Shown one piece after another: positions 1-6,203 of a DNA stretch of 35,545 bases (position 1 is its first letter; each line of letters starts with the position of its first letter). The position numbers and the translations under genes were made by a program. The stretch comes from Patescibacteria group bacterium AH-259-L07 (GTDB taxonomy: Bacteria > Patescibacteriota > Patescibacteriia > UBA2591 > UBA6264): the NCBI GenBank assembly GCA_027718005.1, contig JALLOP010000003.1, positions 1 through 35,545 on the forward strand. The letters are read 5' to 3'. The notes beneath the pieces are model-generated. The model was given only the letters and a program-made list of their open reading frames with translations, had not been told where the DNA came from and ran no database searches.

Positions 1-1
1 A

Positions 2-52
2 CATGGTTTTACTGTTGATGATATTCATAAAACTATTAAAGTACAACTATGA
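2..52 (+). CDS. 3' end of an upstream gene (partial)
   Basis: The frame starting at base 2 stays open for 16 codons (HGFTVDDIHKTIKVQL) and stops with TGA at 50-52. That stop overlaps the ATG of thrC as ATGA, the usual arrangement for translationally coupled genes. The fragment is too short to identify. By context it could be another gene of the aspartate/threonine pathway, but nothing in these 16 residues proves it. Confidence 0.45.
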   Translation, partial: HGFTVDDIHKTIKVQL

Positions 53-1341
53 AGTTTTATAGTACGAACAATAAAAAATTACGAGCTTCATTAAGGAAAG
101 CGATTCTTAAGGGATTGGCTGAAGATGGAGGCCTGTTTATGCCAGAGAAGATCCCTCAGCTTTCTGCTGGATTTTTTATTAGTAGTGCAGATCTGTCTTT
201 TCAGGAAATTTCTCTTGAAGCGCTTCGGCCATATTTTGAGGACGATATTCCTATAAACATACTTCAGGAAATTATCAAGGGTGCATTTAATTTTGATGCG
301 CCGTTGGTGAGATTAGATGACAAAATCTATGTGTTAGAGCTTTTTCACGGACCGACATTAGCATTTAAAGATTTTAGTGCGCGGTTTATGGCGCGGGTGA
401 TGTCATATTTAATAAGAAATTCTGATGATGAGCTTTTTGTATTGGTGGCAACGTCTGGTGATACGGGCAGCGCAGTAGCAAATGGGTTTTTAGGAGTAGA
501 AGGAATTAAGGTAGTTATTCTTTACCCCAGCGGGAAAGTAAGCGAGATTCAAGAAAAGCAATTAACAACCATGGGTAATAATATTACCGCGCTCGAGATC
601 AAAGGAGCATATGATGATTGTCAAAAATTAGTAAAGGCTGCTTTTGTTGATAAAGAGTTATCTTATCAAATGCAATTAACTTCAGCAAATTCAATTAATA
701 TTGCGCGTCTCTTGCCGCAAATTTGCTACTATATGTATGCGTATGCTCAGTTGAAAGACAAAGAAGTTGTTTTTTCTGTGCCGAGCGGTAATTTTGGAAA
801 TCTTACTGCAGGGCTTATTGCAAAAAAGATGGGACTGCCAGTACGTATGTTTGTTGCCGCAACAAACATTAATGATAGTGTTCCGCGGTATTTAGAATCA
901 GGCAGATTTGAGCCGCATCCATCGTATTCTACAATATCCAATGCTATGGATGTGGGTAATCCAAGCAATTTTTCCCGGATGCTTGAATTGTATAATAATG
1001 ATATTGATGCAATGCGAAAGGATGTACACGGAGTACGTTTTACTGATAAGCAAACCAGAGGCATAATAAAACAGGTGCATCAACAGTATAATTATATTCT
1101 AGATCCACATGGCGCAGTTGGATATTTAGGTCTTAAAAATTTGGAAGCTAAGCTTCCAAATAATAGAAATGGCATTTTTTTAGAAACTGCGCATCCAGCT
1201 AAGTTTTTAGACGTTGTTCAGCCGCTCGTTAAAGAGAAAATACAGATTCCTTCTCGATTACAGAAATGTTTAGATAAGAAAAAACAGTCAATTGTATTGT
1301 CAAATAAGTTTGAGGAATTAAAATTATTTCTTTTGAGTTAG
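49..1341 (+). CDS. thrC: Threonine synthase
   Basis: This 430-residue protein converts O-phosphohomoserine to threonine with PLP, in the cytoplasm. The N-terminus (KLRASLRKAILKGLAEDGG) and the PLP-lysine segment GPTLAFKDFSARF (lysine near residue 107) are typical of the family. So are ATSGDTGSA, which binds the cofactor phosphate, and SGNFGN. Length matches the ordinary bacterial enzyme and no regulatory domain is present. The ATG at 49 overlaps the preceding stop and has no SD, so translational coupling is likely. A copy of the last 27 coding bases recurs 81 bp downstream, either side of a perfect hairpin. Many CPR genomes lack amino-acid synthesis genes, so its presence is notable. The family call is secure from the motifs. 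Confidence 0.95.
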   Translation: MKFYSTNNKKLRASLRKAILKGLAEDGGLFMPEKIPQLSAGFFISSADLSFQEISLEALRPYFEDDIPINILQEIIKGAFNFDAPLVRLDDKIYVLELFHGPTLAFKDFSARFMARVMSYLIRNSDDELFVLVATSGDTGSAVANGFLGVEGIKVVILYPSGKVSEIQEKQLTTMGNNITALEIKGAYDDCQKLVKAAFVDKELSYQMQLTSANSINIARLLPQICYYMYAYAQLKDKEVVFSVPSGNFGNLTAGLIAKKMGLPVRMFVAATNINDSVPRYLESGRFEPHPSYSTISNAMDVGNPSNFSRMLELYNNDIDAMRKDVHGVRFTDKQTRGIIKQVHQQYNYILDPHGAVGYLGLKNLEAKLPNNRNGIFLETAHPAKFLDVVQPLVKEKIQIPSRLQKCLDKKKQSIVLSNKFEELKLFLLS

Positions 1342-1347
1342 GTTTTA

Positions 1348-1379
1348 GGGTCCCGACCTCCAAGAGGAGGTCGGGACCC
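1348..1379. repeat. Perfect 14-bp hairpin, GACCTCC/GGAGGTC family
   Basis: The arms at 1348-1361 and 1366-1379 are exact reverse complements with an AAGA loop. No T-tract follows, so it is not a classical terminator, though it may act as a 3' stabiliser or weak terminator for thrC. The same core (CCCGACCTCC ... GGAGGTCGGG) is present as an in-frame insertion inside rsmA at 10962-10992, so this is a dispersed repeat. Confidence 0.8.
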
Positions 1380-1389
1380 GGAGGGGGCG

Positions 1390-1468
1390 TTTGAGGAATT
1401 AAAGTCATTTCTTTTGTCTTGATTTCTCACTTTGCTCGGGATGACAAAAAAAGTGGGATGACAAAAAA
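1390..1468. repeat. Duplicated thrC tail plus GGGATGACAAAAAA repeats
   Basis: Bases 1390-1416 repeat the last coding bases of thrC (1309-1335) with two mismatches in 27. They are followed by two copies of GGGATGACAAAAAA, at about 1439 and 1455. The same GGGATGACAAAAAA core lies inside rsmA near 10701, and relatives occur in leuS (9506-9570). The segment appears to be a repeat insertion that duplicated the gene end. Confidence 0.65.
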
Positions 1469-1490
1469 GAGACATGGTATTCCATGCTCT
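1463..1490 (-). terminator. Intrinsic terminator of the GWxTD lipoprotein gene
   Basis: Read on the minus strand, AGAGCATGG-AATA-CCATGTCTCT forms a stem (one bulge) followed by six T. It starts within a few bases of the stop codon at 1492-1494. Confidence 0.7.
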
Positions 1491-1491
1491 T

Positions 1492-3030
1492 TTAGTATTC
1501 ATTAAATTCTCGATCATTATGGTCTTCTAAACGGCCGCGTCCGTATCTCCCCCCAAATGTATAAGTGCCAAATCCATATTCATCTACAAATATAAAGGTT
1601 TTAGTGACAAAATTTACATTAAGGGGTCCAAAATAGAAATCAGGGTCAGCAGCAGGCAGGCTATAAGTCCATACTTCATAGGTAATATCTCCTGTTCGCA
1701 GGCTTAAAAACTCTTTTTCTTTACGAGCATTATTTTGAGGGATTGGTGGTCCATATCTAATACAGACCATTTTTCGAAAGTCCCCCGTAAATGTATAGTG
1801 TTCATTTGCATATGCAACGCGGTAGTAGTGTTGTCCCATTTCATGTTTACCGCCGTGTTTTTTCCAGAATGCACGGTACAGTTTTTCTTTTTCCCTACCT
1901 TTTGCCTTTTTTAATTTTTTAATAACTTTTCGAGGCGGAGGATCAGTAATATAGGGTAGATTATTAATAAGTTCATTAAGCTCTACTGTTGTTTGCGGGA
2001 CAGGAGAGTAAATCCGTATTGCTTTGGCTACGCTGCGACTGCCGAGCTCAGCAATATCTGTATTTTTATCTTGTATTGAAGCTTGTAATACTAATTGATA
2101 TATACCATTTTTTGCATTTTGGGGAATACTAAATTGAATGCCGACAGTTTGCCGATGTACATTGGGGATAATTTCAAATATTTGTTTGCCTTCAACAACT
2201 TCATTTTTCTCAGAAAAGAGATTATACGTTATAACAAGTTGTTTATTATTATATGAGAGCAGTTGGTATGGCTGTGCATAATAAGCTTCAAAAACAGCAT
2301 TTATAGGGCAATGTGAATCAAGTGTTTGTGAGTTAAGCGGAACAATATCTGTTTTGTTTATTGTTGAATCAAGTATATCGTTAAAGAACTTTTTCCCTTC
2401 AGCAATACCGTTAAAAAATAAAGGATCAGACAAGTTTAGAGCGCCGGTATGAACATTTCTCATAATTATAGGAATAGTAATTTGAGACGGCGGCCTTGTG
2501 GTTGCCTTGTCAGTAATTCTAATGTTAAGTTGATAACTGCCTTGTCCTTTCAGACGTAATATCATCCCTGTATAGGTAAATGGATCTCTGGTTTTGTTAT
2601 AATCAGTTATAGCGCTCGTGGCTCCAGGGTTGCTTATATAGACAATCATAGAATCATTTTTATCATTGAAAATCCAGAGCTCGACATCATATTTTGCTTG
2701 AAATGTGCTATTATGTTTTGTAAATATAAGCTCAGAAAAAGGAATAATAGGGTAGGCAGACGCGACACTTTTTTCAAAAGAATCAGGGTCGGCAATATTA
2801 AATATTTCTGTGTAGAATCGCGGTTGTGTTTGCGATATATTATGAGGTTTTGATTGATCTAGTATTGATACGTTTTGTCTGATACCAGTACAGCCGATTA
2901 AGATAACTGAGAATAGTGCCATCACTTTCAGTGCTCGATTTTTCATCCCGTTAGAAATTCTTTGTTTTTCTAACATTATTTCTCCTTTCTTTTCTCTGCC
3001 CCCGCTAGCAAAATTTCTAACGGGGTTCAT
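1492..3030 (-). CDS. GWxTD-domain lipoprotein, paralogue 1
   Basis: 512 residues if started at 3030. A lipoprotein signal (MKNRALKVMALFSVILIGC, lipobox LIGC) is followed by a beta-rich region and a C-terminal GWxTD-type domain. The domain shows an FW...HYYRVAYANEHYTF segment, RYGPP, YEVWTYS, FIFVDEYGFGTY. The central GWxTD signature, intact in the neighbour at 3228-4640, has decayed here to TGDFRKM. Three starts are possible: 3030 (SD AAGGAGG), 2976 (SD AAAGGAG) and 2946. The last gives a lipoprotein cysteine at residue 19, as in the paralogue, and is probably ancestral; the upstream codons come from an inserted repeat. GWxTD proteins are mostly known from Bacteroidetes-related phyla; their function is unknown. 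Own promoter (3110-3138) and terminator. Confidence 0.85.
   Translation of the reverse strand: MNPVRNFASGGREKKGEIMLEKQRISNGMKNRALKVMALFSVILIGCTGIRQNVSILDQSKPHNISQTQPRFYTEIFNIADPDSFEKSVASAYPIIPFSELIFTKHNSTFQAKYDVELWIFNDKNDSMIVYISNPGATSAITDYNKTRDPFTYTGMILRLKGQGSYQLNIRITDKATTRPPSQITIPIIMRNVHTGALNLSDPLFFNGIAEGKKFFNDILDSTINKTDIVPLNSQTLDSHCPINAVFEAYYAQPYQLLSYNNKQLVITYNLFSEKNEVVEGKQIFEIIPNVHRQTVGIQFSIPQNAKNGIYQLVLQASIQDKNTDIAELGSRSVAKAIRIYSPVPQTTVELNELINNLPYITDPPPRKVIKKLKKAKGREKEKLYRAFWKKHGGKHEMGQHYYRVAYANEHYTFTGDFRKMVCIRYGPPIPQNNARKEKEFLSLRTGDITYEVWTYSLPAADPDFYFGPLNVNFVTKTFIFVDEYGFGTYTFGGRYGRGRLEDHNDREFNEY
2942..3030 (-). mobile_element. 79-bp MITE-like element inserted at a start codon
   Basis: The inverted repeats CCCGTTAGAAATT (2947-2959) and AATTTCTAACGGG (3012-3024) bound a 79-bp element (2947-3025). 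On each side lies the same pentamer, read ATGAA on the minus strand (3026-3030 and 2942-2946), consistent with a 5-bp target-site duplication that includes the start codon of the GWxTD lipoprotein. Insert plus duplication is 84 bp, so the reading frame is kept and 28 codons are added at the front. The element also carries its own AAAGGAG-N5-ATG start site. It encodes no transposase, so mobilisation would have to be in trans. Confidence 0.7.
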
Positions 3031-3109
3031 GGTTTACCTCCTTTCCGCGCCAAAATTTTTCAAAGAAAAACTTAGGCGGGTAAATGTAAAGGAACTGTTG
3101 ATTGTTTTT

Positions 3110-3138
3110 AAGGTAGCAGGGATATGTATTTGTGTCAA
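3110..3138 (-). promoter_or_regulatory. Sigma-70-type promoter of GWxTD paralogue 1
   Basis: On the minus strand, TTGACA (3133-3138), a 17-bp spacer, then TACCTT (3110-3115). It lies about 80 bp before the SD AAGGAGG. The leader shares CAGTTCCTTTACA with the leader of the neighbouring paralogue, so promoter and leader were duplicated with the gene. Confidence 0.65.
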
Positions 3139-3157
3139 CACCGTTAGAGGATTTGTC

Positions 3158-3185
3158 AAAAAAATTAAGCGCTGATTTTCAGCGC
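3158..3185 (-). terminator. Intrinsic terminator of GWxTD paralogue 2
   Basis: On the minus strand, GCGCTGA-AAA-TCAGCGC (7-bp perfect stem) is followed by TTAATTTTTTT. It sits about 40 bp after the stop codon at 3228-3230 and just before the promoter of the next lipoprotein gene, so the two paralogues are separate transcription units. Confidence 0.8.
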
Positions 3186-3190
3186 CTAAT

Positions 3191-3290
3191 TTCACTGTTG
3201 AGTTCGTAGAAGTTGTGTTCCGAGAGTTTAGTGTATCCGTATTTCACTGTTGAGTTCATGGAAGTTGTGCCACCGAATTTTACTGTATCC
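3191..3290. repeat. 52-bp-period direct repeat of the gene tail
   Basis: Bases 3191-3238 and 3243-3290 are diverged copies (both contain TTCACTGTTGAGTTC and GTATCC). They duplicate the last codons of GWxTD paralogue 2. The present stop falls in the outer copy, and the untranslated copy still reads NF-ELNSE in the same phase. Confidence 0.7.
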
Positions 3291-4640
3291 ACCAGCACGC
3301 CCAAAGTCAAAGTCATTTATTCCAAAGTGGTCAACAAAGATGAAAACCTTATAATTATACTGGGTGTTTGTTAGATGAAAATAGAATGAGTGAGCTGCGG
3401 CATAATTAGGGTAGTGCCATAGTTCATACTTGATAGGAGGCACCCATCGCCAGTCGCTGCGTATCTCTTTGTCAGCAGGCGGGCCAAATTTAGTATATAC
3501 GCTTCCCATATCAGTGCGCCATCCACTATAGTATTTATTTGCATATTTGACGCGTGCATAAAATTGTCTCATCACATCGTATCCTTGCTCTTCCCAGAAA
3601 TTACGAAGTACTCGAGCTTTTTCTTCTGCGGTTCTTGCTTTTTTAAAGTTCTTTTTCATTGTGTAGGGATGCGGAATAAAGAGTTTTAATGGTGCAACCA
3701 TTTTTTTCATTTCAGATATTGATCGGGGAATTGGCGAGGCAAAGTAAACAGTTTTTACTACGGTACGACTCGCGAGCTCTCTCTTATTTGTTTCAGGGTT
3801 GTGTAAATGTGCGGTAAGTATTAATTGATATAATCCGTCTTGGAATTCTTCTGGTAGATTGATTTGAAGAGTAATAATATCTTGTTTTGTGGTAACAGAA
3901 GCAGTATTGAATTGTTTTTTAAGTATGAGTTTGGTATCATTTCGGAGTTCATATTCTACTGTTATAGGTATTAAGGTAGTTTCAGTTTGATTTGAGTAAT
4001 ATGTTTCAAATGCGCATACTAGATTGTTCCATGGGCTGAGCGCAGAAGCATTAAGTGGAACAAGCTGGGAAATAGCCTGAGCAGTGTTGATAAGGTCAAG
4101 GTTTTTAATAATTATCAGGTCGCTGATATCAAATTCAGGCGAGAGTGATGTTATGGTTGCCGGGATTTGTAAAAATGCTGATCTCTTTGCTATCTTGTCA
4201 GTAACTTTTATATCCAGTATATAGTCGCCTGGTTCTCCTGTATATGGGATTGGATAGACAAAGGACTTGTTGGTATTATCAGCGATTTGGGCATAGGAAA
4301 GAGGCGGCGTGGTAAGTTTGAATATCTTATATTCTGAGGTTCCATTTTCATGATTGATACGAAACTCAATATCGAGTTTTGCCTGGTGTTTACCTTTTAT
4401 TCCTTTTATTTTTTTAAATTTGAGCTCAGAAAAAGGAATGCCTACGTAAATGTTAAGAGCTGCTGTTTTAGAGGAATCAGAATTTTGTATATTTGCTGTT
4501 TCTGCAATAAACTGCGGATGGCCTGTTGATATGTTGCGATGGAGTGGTTCATCAAAAGCAGAGGGTCGTGGAACAATACCGGCACAGCCAATCAGAAATA
4601 TTGAAATTAAGATCATTACGGTCATTGCTATCTTTTTCAT
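3228..4640 (-). CDS. GWxTD-domain lipoprotein, paralogue 2
   Basis: 470 residues. The signal MKKIAMTVMILISIFLIGC puts the lipid-modified cysteine at residue 19. A beta-rich middle region is followed by a well-preserved GWxTD domain: the linker FWEEQGYDVMRQFYARVKYAN, then GWRTD at 373-377, VYTKFGPP, KYELWHYP and VFIFVDHFG. The start is supported by AAAGGAG seven bases upstream. It shares architecture, leader sequence and signal-peptide length with the gene at 1492, so the pair is a tandem duplication. Function of the domain is not known; an extracytoplasmic, membrane-anchored location follows from the lipobox. The family is typical of Bacteroidetes/KSB1-like bacteria, which suggests horizontal transfer (inference). 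Confidence 0.9.
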   Translation of the reverse strand: MKKIAMTVMILISIFLIGCAGIVPRPSAFDEPLHRNISTGHPQFIAETANIQNSDSSKTAALNIYVGIPFSELKFKKIKGIKGKHQAKLDIEFRINHENGTSEYKIFKLTTPPLSYAQIADNTNKSFVYPIPYTGEPGDYILDIKVTDKIAKRSAFLQIPATITSLSPEFDISDLIIIKNLDLINTAQAISQLVPLNASALSPWNNLVCAFETYYSNQTETTLIPITVEYELRNDTKLILKKQFNTASVTTKQDIITLQINLPEEFQDGLYQLILTAHLHNPETNKRELASRTVVKTVYFASPIPRSISEMKKMVAPLKLFIPHPYTMKKNFKKARTAEEKARVLRNFWEEQGYDVMRQFYARVKYANKYYSGWRTDMGSVYTKFGPPADKEIRSDWRWVPPIKYELWHYPNYAAAHSFYFHLTNTQYNYKVFIFVDHFGINDFDFGRAGGYSKIRWHNFHELNSEIRIH

Positions 4641-4714
4641 GATTTGTCTCCTTTGTAAAGGAACTGATTGTTAAAGCTTGGATAAAGATATTACTCCTTA
4701 CAAGCTTCAAGGTT

Positions 4715-4746
4715 CTGGCGAAGTCACGTTAAGCGTGACGAAGCCA
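4715..4746 (-). promoter_or_regulatory. Hairpin in the 5' leader of GWxTD paralogue 2
   Basis: CTGGC-GAA-GTCACG, loop TTAAG, CGTGAC-GAA-GCCAG: two perfect stem blocks separated by a symmetric GAA/GAA internal loop. It lies a few bases downstream of the promoter's expected start point, so it would sit near the very 5' end of the mRNA. Possible mRNA stabiliser or operator. Confidence 0.5.
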
Positions 4747-4759
4747 GGTTCTTATTTTA

Positions 4760-4788
4760 ATTGTATCTTATATTTTAAAGTTTGTCAA
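4760..4788 (-). promoter_or_regulatory. Strong sigma-70-type promoter of GWxTD paralogue 2
   Basis: On the minus strand, a perfect TTGACA (4783-4788), a 17-bp spacer, then TACAAT (4760-4765). The spacer and surroundings are AT-rich. It gives a leader of about 110 nt to the ATG at 4640. Confidence 0.75.
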
Positions 4789-4811
4789 GGTTAATGTGGT
4801 TGCACCCCTAG

Positions 4812-5058
4812 AATGTCACCCTTTAGCGCACAGCCCCAAGGTCTTAGTTTTCCACAGAAATATCAAGCGATTTTTAAAAATTTTTAAAAAAGATGCCAGA
4901 GAAACTTGTCCAGAAAATGACATTTAAGCTTAATATAGCTTATGCTAGGGCACTGGAGAGTATTTTAGTAACCTTGAGCATCCTTCGCCCCTTTTAATTC
5001 TATCATGTGTGCTTTCTCTATCAAGGTGACATTTTGGTGAACAGTAAGGGGTGACATT
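4812..5058. mobile_element. MITE-like or insertion-sequence remnant
   Basis: AATGTCACCCTTTA (4812-4825) and TAAGGGGTGACATT (5045-5058) are inverted copies with one mismatch in 14, 247 bp end to end. A further GTGACATTTT at 5027 repeats the end motif. Multiple GTGACATT-type end repeats recall IS481-like elements, but that is memory of the family, not a match I could run. No target-site duplication is evident and no transposase is left. Confidence 0.4.
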
Positions 5059-5123
5059 ATCGCTGGATAACAACAGAGCACGCAAGAGCAAGACTTGAGC
5101 ATGCAAAACAAAAAGTGTAAAAC

Positions 5124-5159
5124 AAAAAAAGCTGGTGACCGAAGCCCCAGCTTTTTTTT
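5124..5159 (-). terminator. Terminator with UUCG tetraloop
   Basis: On the minus strand, AAAAAAAGCTGGGGCTTCGG continues into TCACCAGCTTTTTTT. The stem AGCTGG/CCAGCT extends through C(UUCG)G, with A- and T-tracts on both sides, so it could work in both directions. It follows the propeller gene by about 20 bp. Confidence 0.85.
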
Positions 5160-5179
5160 GTGAAGATTGGTTGAACGTA

Positions 5180-6022
5180 TTACTCCAGTGGTTCTGTTGA
5201 GCGAAAGATTCCGTCTTCCGTTCCAGCTAAGAGGTAACTGTTCGAGGTGATAGTAAGTGCCCAAATTGGAGAATTTGTTAAACCGGCGTTAATTTGCTCC
5301 CAGGTTTCGCCATTGTCAGTGGAGCGGAATGTCCCGTTGCTTTCAGTTCCGGCAAACACATCGCCGTTTGAATGAGTGGCAAGAGAAAGCACTTTATAGC
5401 CGACTAAGCCAGTTTGTCCCCAGGTTTTGCCGTTGTCAGTGGAGCGGAATGTCCCATCATCAGTTCCAGCTAAGAGATCATCGTCTGAATTAATGGTTAG
5501 GGAATGTATATATCGGTTTGTTAATCCAGTAGTATGTTGAATCCAATCCCGATCAACAGTGCTCCAGTGATAAATATAGCTGCCAGATGTTCCAACAAAA
5601 ACGTCATCGGTTGAGTTAATGGCTATCGAGAGTGCACGAAGTCCGAATCCTTTGTTTAACGTTTGTGTCCAGAAGCTATACGTATCATTGCCAGAACGAA
5701 AAACACCATCATAATACGTTCCGGCAAAGGCATCCGCGTCTGAATTAATGGCCAGAGAGAGTACCTTATAGCCGACTAAGCCAGTTTGTCCCCAGGTTTC
5801 GCCATTGTCAGTGGAGCGAAGCGCCCCGTTGTTTTCAGTTCCGGCAAAAACATCATTAGTTGGGCTGACAGCGAGGGATCTGACTATTCCATCATATCCT
5901 TGAGTTTGCTGCCAAAAAGGCGTTTCTTTGTCATCAGGAGTAGGGCCGGTCGGGCTTTTCTCACATCCGAGAAATACCAAGAAAATGCTGATGAGACCAA
6001 TCATTACTGTTCTTGCTTTCAT
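5180..6022 (-). CDS. Asp-box (BNR-like) beta-propeller lipoprotein
   Basis: 280 residues. The signal peptide ends in the lipobox VFLGC, then a short linker SPTGPTPDDKETP leads into about six blades of roughly 40 residues. Blades share the pattern SLAxxxxDxFAGTxxxGxFRSTDNGETW; the S-x-D-x-G-x-T-W Asp-box is exact in three blades. The blade domain would sit outside the membrane, anchored by lipid; no catalytic residues are recognised, so binding is a more likely role than catalysis. The start is supported by AAAGGAGG. At DNA level two blade junctions (5395-5449 and 5763-5817) are nearly identical, showing recent internal duplication. Own TTGACA promoter and UUCG terminator. Such SPTGP-linker propellers are common in Bacteroidetes/KSB1-like genomes and unusual here. 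Confidence 0.85.
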   Translation of the reverse strand: MKARTVMIGLISIFLVFLGCEKSPTGPTPDDKETPFWQQTQGYDGIVRSLAVSPTNDVFAGTENNGALRSTDNGETWGQTGLVGYKVLSLAINSDADAFAGTYYDGVFRSGNDTYSFWTQTLNKGFGLRALSIAINSTDDVFVGTSGSYIYHWSTVDRDWIQHTTGLTNRYIHSLTINSDDDLLAGTDDGTFRSTDNGKTWGQTGLVGYKVLSLATHSNGDVFAGTESNGTFRSTDNGETWEQINAGLTNSPIWALTITSNSYLLAGTEDGIFRSTEPLE

Positions 6023-6059
6023 TTGTTTTTCCTCCTTTGTAAAGAGTGTTTTTACGGTT

Positions 6060-6080
6060 GAGCATACACCTTGTATGCTC
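6060..6080 (-). promoter_or_regulatory. Perfect hairpin at the expected 5' end of the propeller mRNA
   Basis: GAGCATACA-AGG-TGTATGCTC on the minus strand: a 9-bp perfect stem with a 3-base loop, starting about 10 bp downstream of the -10 box at 6089-6094. It could be a 5' stabilising hairpin or a repressor operator. Confidence 0.55.
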
Positions 6081-6088
6081 TATTATCT

Positions 6089-6118
6089 ATAGTATGACAG
6101 ATTTTAAAAAAATGTCAA
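6089..6118 (-). promoter_or_regulatory. Sigma-70-type promoter of the propeller lipoprotein
   Basis: On the minus strand, TTGACA (6113-6118), an 18-bp spacer, then TACTAT (6089-6094). Same -35 box as the two GWxTD lipoprotein promoters. Confidence 0.65.
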
Positions 6119-6144
6119 CCCCTCGCATCACCCCTTGCATCAAA

Positions 6145-6172
6145 TCATAAATAAAAATCCCTTATGGGATTT
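6145..6172 (-). terminator. Intrinsic terminator of the LysM-CHAP gene
   Basis: On the minus strand, AAATCCC-ATAA-GGGATTT (7-bp stem), then TTATTTATG, about 30 bp past the stop codon. Confidence 0.6.
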
Positions 6173-6203
6173 AGTGTAATGCTCACGACTGACGTCGCTT
6201 ACA

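Larger units (their letters stand above)
4641..5179. other. 539-bp gene-free stretch between two lipoprotein genes
   Basis: It holds, from left to right: the leader of GWxTD paralogue 2 with a hairpin, its promoter, a MITE or insertion-sequence remnant (4812-5058), and the terminator of the propeller gene. A minus-strand frame from 5057 to 4965 (start MSPLTVHQNVTLIEKAHM, 30 codons) begins at the edge of the remnant and might be the first codons of a lost transposase. It is too short to claim. Confidence 0.6.

Noticed and set aside
1348..1379. Factor-independent terminator for thrC
   Set aside because: The stem is perfect but no T-tract follows on the plus strand, and the same sequence occurs inside a coding region, so it is classed as a repeat.
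4965..5264. 99-codon minus-strand frame across the terminator
   Set aside because: It runs through the propeller gene's end and a strong UUCG terminator. Only its last 30 codons might be a transposase relic, and they are too short to call.
1342..6203. The lipoprotein island could be a chimeric-assembly artefact
   Set aside because: Repeat types shared with the rest of the window lie at its left edge, and a MITE-like insertion lies within it. Not excluded without reads, but not the preferred reading.
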